Shown piece by piece: positions 6,864 through 8,389 of a stretch of 8,389 bases of DNA (position 1 is its first letter; each line of letters opens with the position of its first letter). Origin of the DNA: an uncultured Syntrophobacteraceae bacterium. Lineage in GTDB: Bacteria > Desulfobacterota > Syntrophobacteria > Syntrophobacterales > Syntrophobacteraceae. The stretch covers positions 1 through 8,389 of the forward strand of contig CALBZH010000844.1 of assembly GCA_937889795.1 (NCBI GenBank), in the 5' to 3' direction. Below the pieces are notes generated by a model that was not told the DNA's origin, ran no database searches, and was given only the letters and a program-made list of their open reading frames with translations. Both the position numbers and the translations under genes were made by a program.

Positions 6864-7014
6864 CGGAAAGCCCTCTCGGGCGGACGCAGGCTTGTTCAAG
6901 GACCGTGCACGGAGCCGTGACGTTGAATTGCCGCCTTCAAGCGTTATCATATACCTCTCGAATCGGGATTTCGCGGTTAATTTTGATCCATGATTCCTCG
7001 GGAGGTTATCCTTG
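6864..7014. promoter_or_regulatory. Divergent promoter region of acyltransferase and deacetylase genes
   Basis: These 151 bases must hold both divergent promoters. On the plus strand TTGAAT (6923-6928) and TATCAT (6945-6950) are separated by 16 bases and make a plausible sigma70 promoter for the deacetylase. I see no convincing -35/-10 pair for the minus-strand gene. GGAGG at 7001-7005, nine bases before the ATG at 7015, is the deacetylase ribosome site. Confidence 0.4.
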
Positions 7015-8010
7015 ATGCAATGGACATTGCCGTTCGTGGTGATCCTGATGCTCTCCAAGCTCCTGGCGCCATCCGCGCAGGCAGACATGCCCTCTGTGAT
7101 CGAAGCTCTCCTCTCCAGGGAGACGCGTCTCATGGTGTTTGCTCCCCATCCGGACGACGAGAGCCTGGGGGCGGGCGGCCTCATTCAGCGGGCTCTGAGC
7201 CTCGGGGGAAAGGCAAAGGTGGTCTTCATGACAAACGGGGACGGATACCCGGAAGGGGTTGAGCTGCTGGATCACATTTCCCATCCCACCGCGAAAGATT
7301 ACCGTGAGTACGGGGATGAGCGCCGCGTGGAGGCGGGTCACGCCACCGCGGCTCTCGGCCTCCTTGAAGGGGATGTCATCTTTCTCGGCTTTCCCGATGG
7401 AGGCTTGACCAATCTGTGGAAGACTTTCAGATCGGATTCACACAGCTACCGGTCCCCGTTCACCCTCGAGAAGCGCCCTCCACCCTCGGAGGTCATCGTC
7501 CCGAAGACGGATTACAACGGACATGACTTGAAAAAGGAGATCAAGCGCGTCCTGGACGACTTCAAGCCAAACCTCCTCGTCGTGCCCGCGCCTCGGGACC
7601 AGCACCCGGACCATAGCTCGACTTACCACTTCGTCATCGAGGCTTTGAGAAGTCTTCAAAAGAAAGGGACGGGCCCAAAGCCCGCCGTGATCACATACCT
7701 GGTGCATTTCGGTCAGTGGCCTGTCGGCCAGGGCTCTGGAACGGGCTCCACGTTGAAACCTCCCCGGCGATTCCCTGGACGGGAGACCAACTGGGTGTCC
7801 TTCGCACTCAACCCGAAAGAAAGGGAAGTCAAACGGAAGGCCATCCTCAAGCACCATAGCCAGATGCTGGTGATGGGGCGGTTCTTGCTAAGCTTCGCAC
7901 GTGACAACGAGCTCTTCGTGGTGGATCGACAAGCCGGGAACAGAGGTTTGAAGCGAGGCCAACAGGGACGGCTCTCCAGAGTGCCCCACGCCCCCAAGAA
8001 GCAGGGATGA
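7015..8010 (+). CDS. Exported PIG-L / LmbE family N-acetylglucosaminyl deacetylase
   Basis: This zinc-dependent de-N-acetylase of 331 residues belongs to the PIG-L/LmbE/MshB family, which removes acetyl from N-acetylglucosamine in lipids, glycans or small molecules. The zinc and catalytic motif PHPDDE is at residues 44-49 (His45 and Asp48 ligands, Asp47 the likely base). The third ligand is in HPDH (197-200). FMTNGDGYPEG (71-81) and FLGFPDGG (123-130) are further family marks. The N-terminus is unusual for the family: a hydrophobic stretch and an AQA-D cleavage site (residues 21-24) make a probable signal peptide, so it likely acts outside the cytoplasm. The roughly 65 residues between FPDGG and HPDH and the basic tail (from about 305, many Lys, Arg and Gln) are additional or variable parts. 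The ATG at 7015 is preferred over the in-frame TTG at 7012. It is divergent from the HGSNAT-type acyltransferase, and its stop overlaps an ATG of the flavoprotein frame. Confidence 0.92.
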   Translation: MQWTLPFVVILMLSKLLAPSAQADMPSVIEALLSRETRLMVFAPHPDDESLGAGGLIQRALSLGGKAKVVFMTNGDGYPEGVELLDHISHPTAKDYREYGDERRVEAGHATAALGLLEGDVIFLGFPDGGLTNLWKTFRSDSHSYRSPFTLEKRPPPSEVIVPKTDYNGHDLKKEIKRVLDDFKPNLLVVPAPRDQHPDHSSTYHFVIEALRSLQKKGTGPKPAVITYLVHFGQWPVGQGSGTGSTLKPPRRFPGRETNWVSFALNPKEREVKRKAILKHHSQMLVMGRFLLSFARDNELFVVDRQAGNRGLKRGQQGRLSRVPHAPKKQG

Positions 8011-8014
8011 GGTG
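8009..8014 (+). promoter_or_regulatory. Ribosome binding site of the flavoprotein gene, overlapping the upstream stop
   Basis: GAGGTG lies seven bases before the ATG at 8022 and overlaps the TGA (8008-8010) of the deacetylase gene. It favours 8022 over an alternative in-frame ATG at 8007, which has only a G-run directly against it. Confidence 0.5.
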
Positions 8015-8021
8015 CACCGGC

Positions 8022-8389
8022 ATGGAGGTAGACGTGGTCGTCATGGGAGCCGGGGCCTCGGGACTGATGTGCGCCCTGGAGGCGTCCAGGAGAGGGCGCT
8101 CCGTGCTGATGCTGGAGCATACTCCCCGGACAGGCAGCAAGATCCGTGTTTCGGGAGGAGGTCGATGCAATTTCACCAACACAAGCGTCGGGCGCGACCA
8201 TTACCTTTCTGAAAACCCCCACTTCACGACCTCGGCCCTGGCGAGATTCACCCCCAGGGACTTCCTGGCCCTGGTCGAGGCGCACGGGATCTCCTACGAG
8301 GTTCGTGAAGGCGGGAAGATCTTCTGCGCGGGCAGCGCCCAGCATATTGTCGATATGCTCACAAACGAGTGCAAGAGCGCCGGCTCACG
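8022..8389 (+). CDS. HI0933/YhiN-family FAD-dependent flavoprotein (5' part only)
   Basis: The first 122 residues of an NAD(P)/FAD-dependent oxidoreductase of the HI0933-like (BaiN/YhiN) family are present, and the frame is open at the right edge. Full members have about 400 residues. The dinucleotide-binding Rossmann motif GAGASG is at residues 9-14. The family signature RVSGGGRCNFTN is at 42-53, where most relatives have KISGGGRCNVTN. The reaction is not established for most members. The protein is predicted cytosolic. An ATG at 8007 overlaps the deacetylase TGA (ATGA) and would add MRCTG. I chose 8022 because GAGGTG is correctly spaced and because relatives usually begin five to nine residues before the GxGxxG motif. 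Either way the gene is cotranscribed with the deacetylase and probably translationally coupled to it. No functional link between the two is obvious. Confidence 0.9.
   Translation, partial: MEVDVVVMGAGASGLMCALEASRRGRSVLMLEHTPRTGSKIRVSGGGRCNFTNTSVGRDHYLSENPHFTTSALARFTPRDFLALVEAHGISYEVREGGKIFCAGSAQHIVDMLTNECKSAGS

Noticed and set aside
6864..7184. 107-codon upstream extension of the membrane acyltransferase
   Set aside because: It overlaps the divergent deacetylase coding region, lacks family sequence, and a GAGAGGG ribosome site supports the start at 6863.

Overview
The window looks like the end of a draft-assembly contig from a GC-rich (roughly 60%) Gram-negative bacterium. The first 48 bases are an exact copy of the Illumina TruSeq/P5 adapter and are not genomic. 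The mix of genes suggests a Desulfobacterota (Syntrophobacter-like) bacterium: ftsY, a NarX-class cytosolic histidine kinase, a double-ACT protein next to a DUF711 protein, and an HGSNAT-type membrane acyltransferase. That placement is an inference from gene content and should be held loosely.

Layout, left to right. A 5' fragment of ftsY lies on the minus strand and is cut at its P-loop by the adapter. Divergent from it is a class II (zinc) aldolase of FucA size on the plus strand. Convergent with the aldolase is a minus-strand receiver-histidine kinase whose receiver lacks its phosphoacceptor Asp. A 372-bp non-coding region follows, with G-rich direct repeats and a small palindrome. Next are a small acidic protein of unknown function (plus strand), then a tightly spaced pair encoding a double-ACT protein and a DUF711/UPF0210 protein (plus strand). 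Convergent with that pair, 14 bases away, is a minus-strand membrane acyltransferase of the heparan-alpha-glucosaminide N-acetyltransferase family. Divergent from it is a PIG-L/LmbE deacetylase with a signal peptide, followed almost without gap by the 5' part of an HI0933/YhiN-type flavoprotein that runs off the right edge.

How the genes may work together. The ACT-DUF711 pair is a recurring two-gene unit in which a small-molecule-binding ACT protein accompanies an uncharacterised enzyme-like protein. The membrane acyltransferase and the exported deacetylase carry out opposite chemistry on amino sugars and are divergently transcribed from one 151-bp region, which suggests a shared envelope or extracellular glycan substrate. 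No insertion sequence, tRNA, rRNA, CRISPR array, phage gene or recognisable defence system is visible. Most of the window is ordinary chromosomal housekeeping and signalling. The points most worth a second look are the pseudo-receiver kinase, the acetyl-transfer/deacetylation pair and the repeat-bearing intergenic region.
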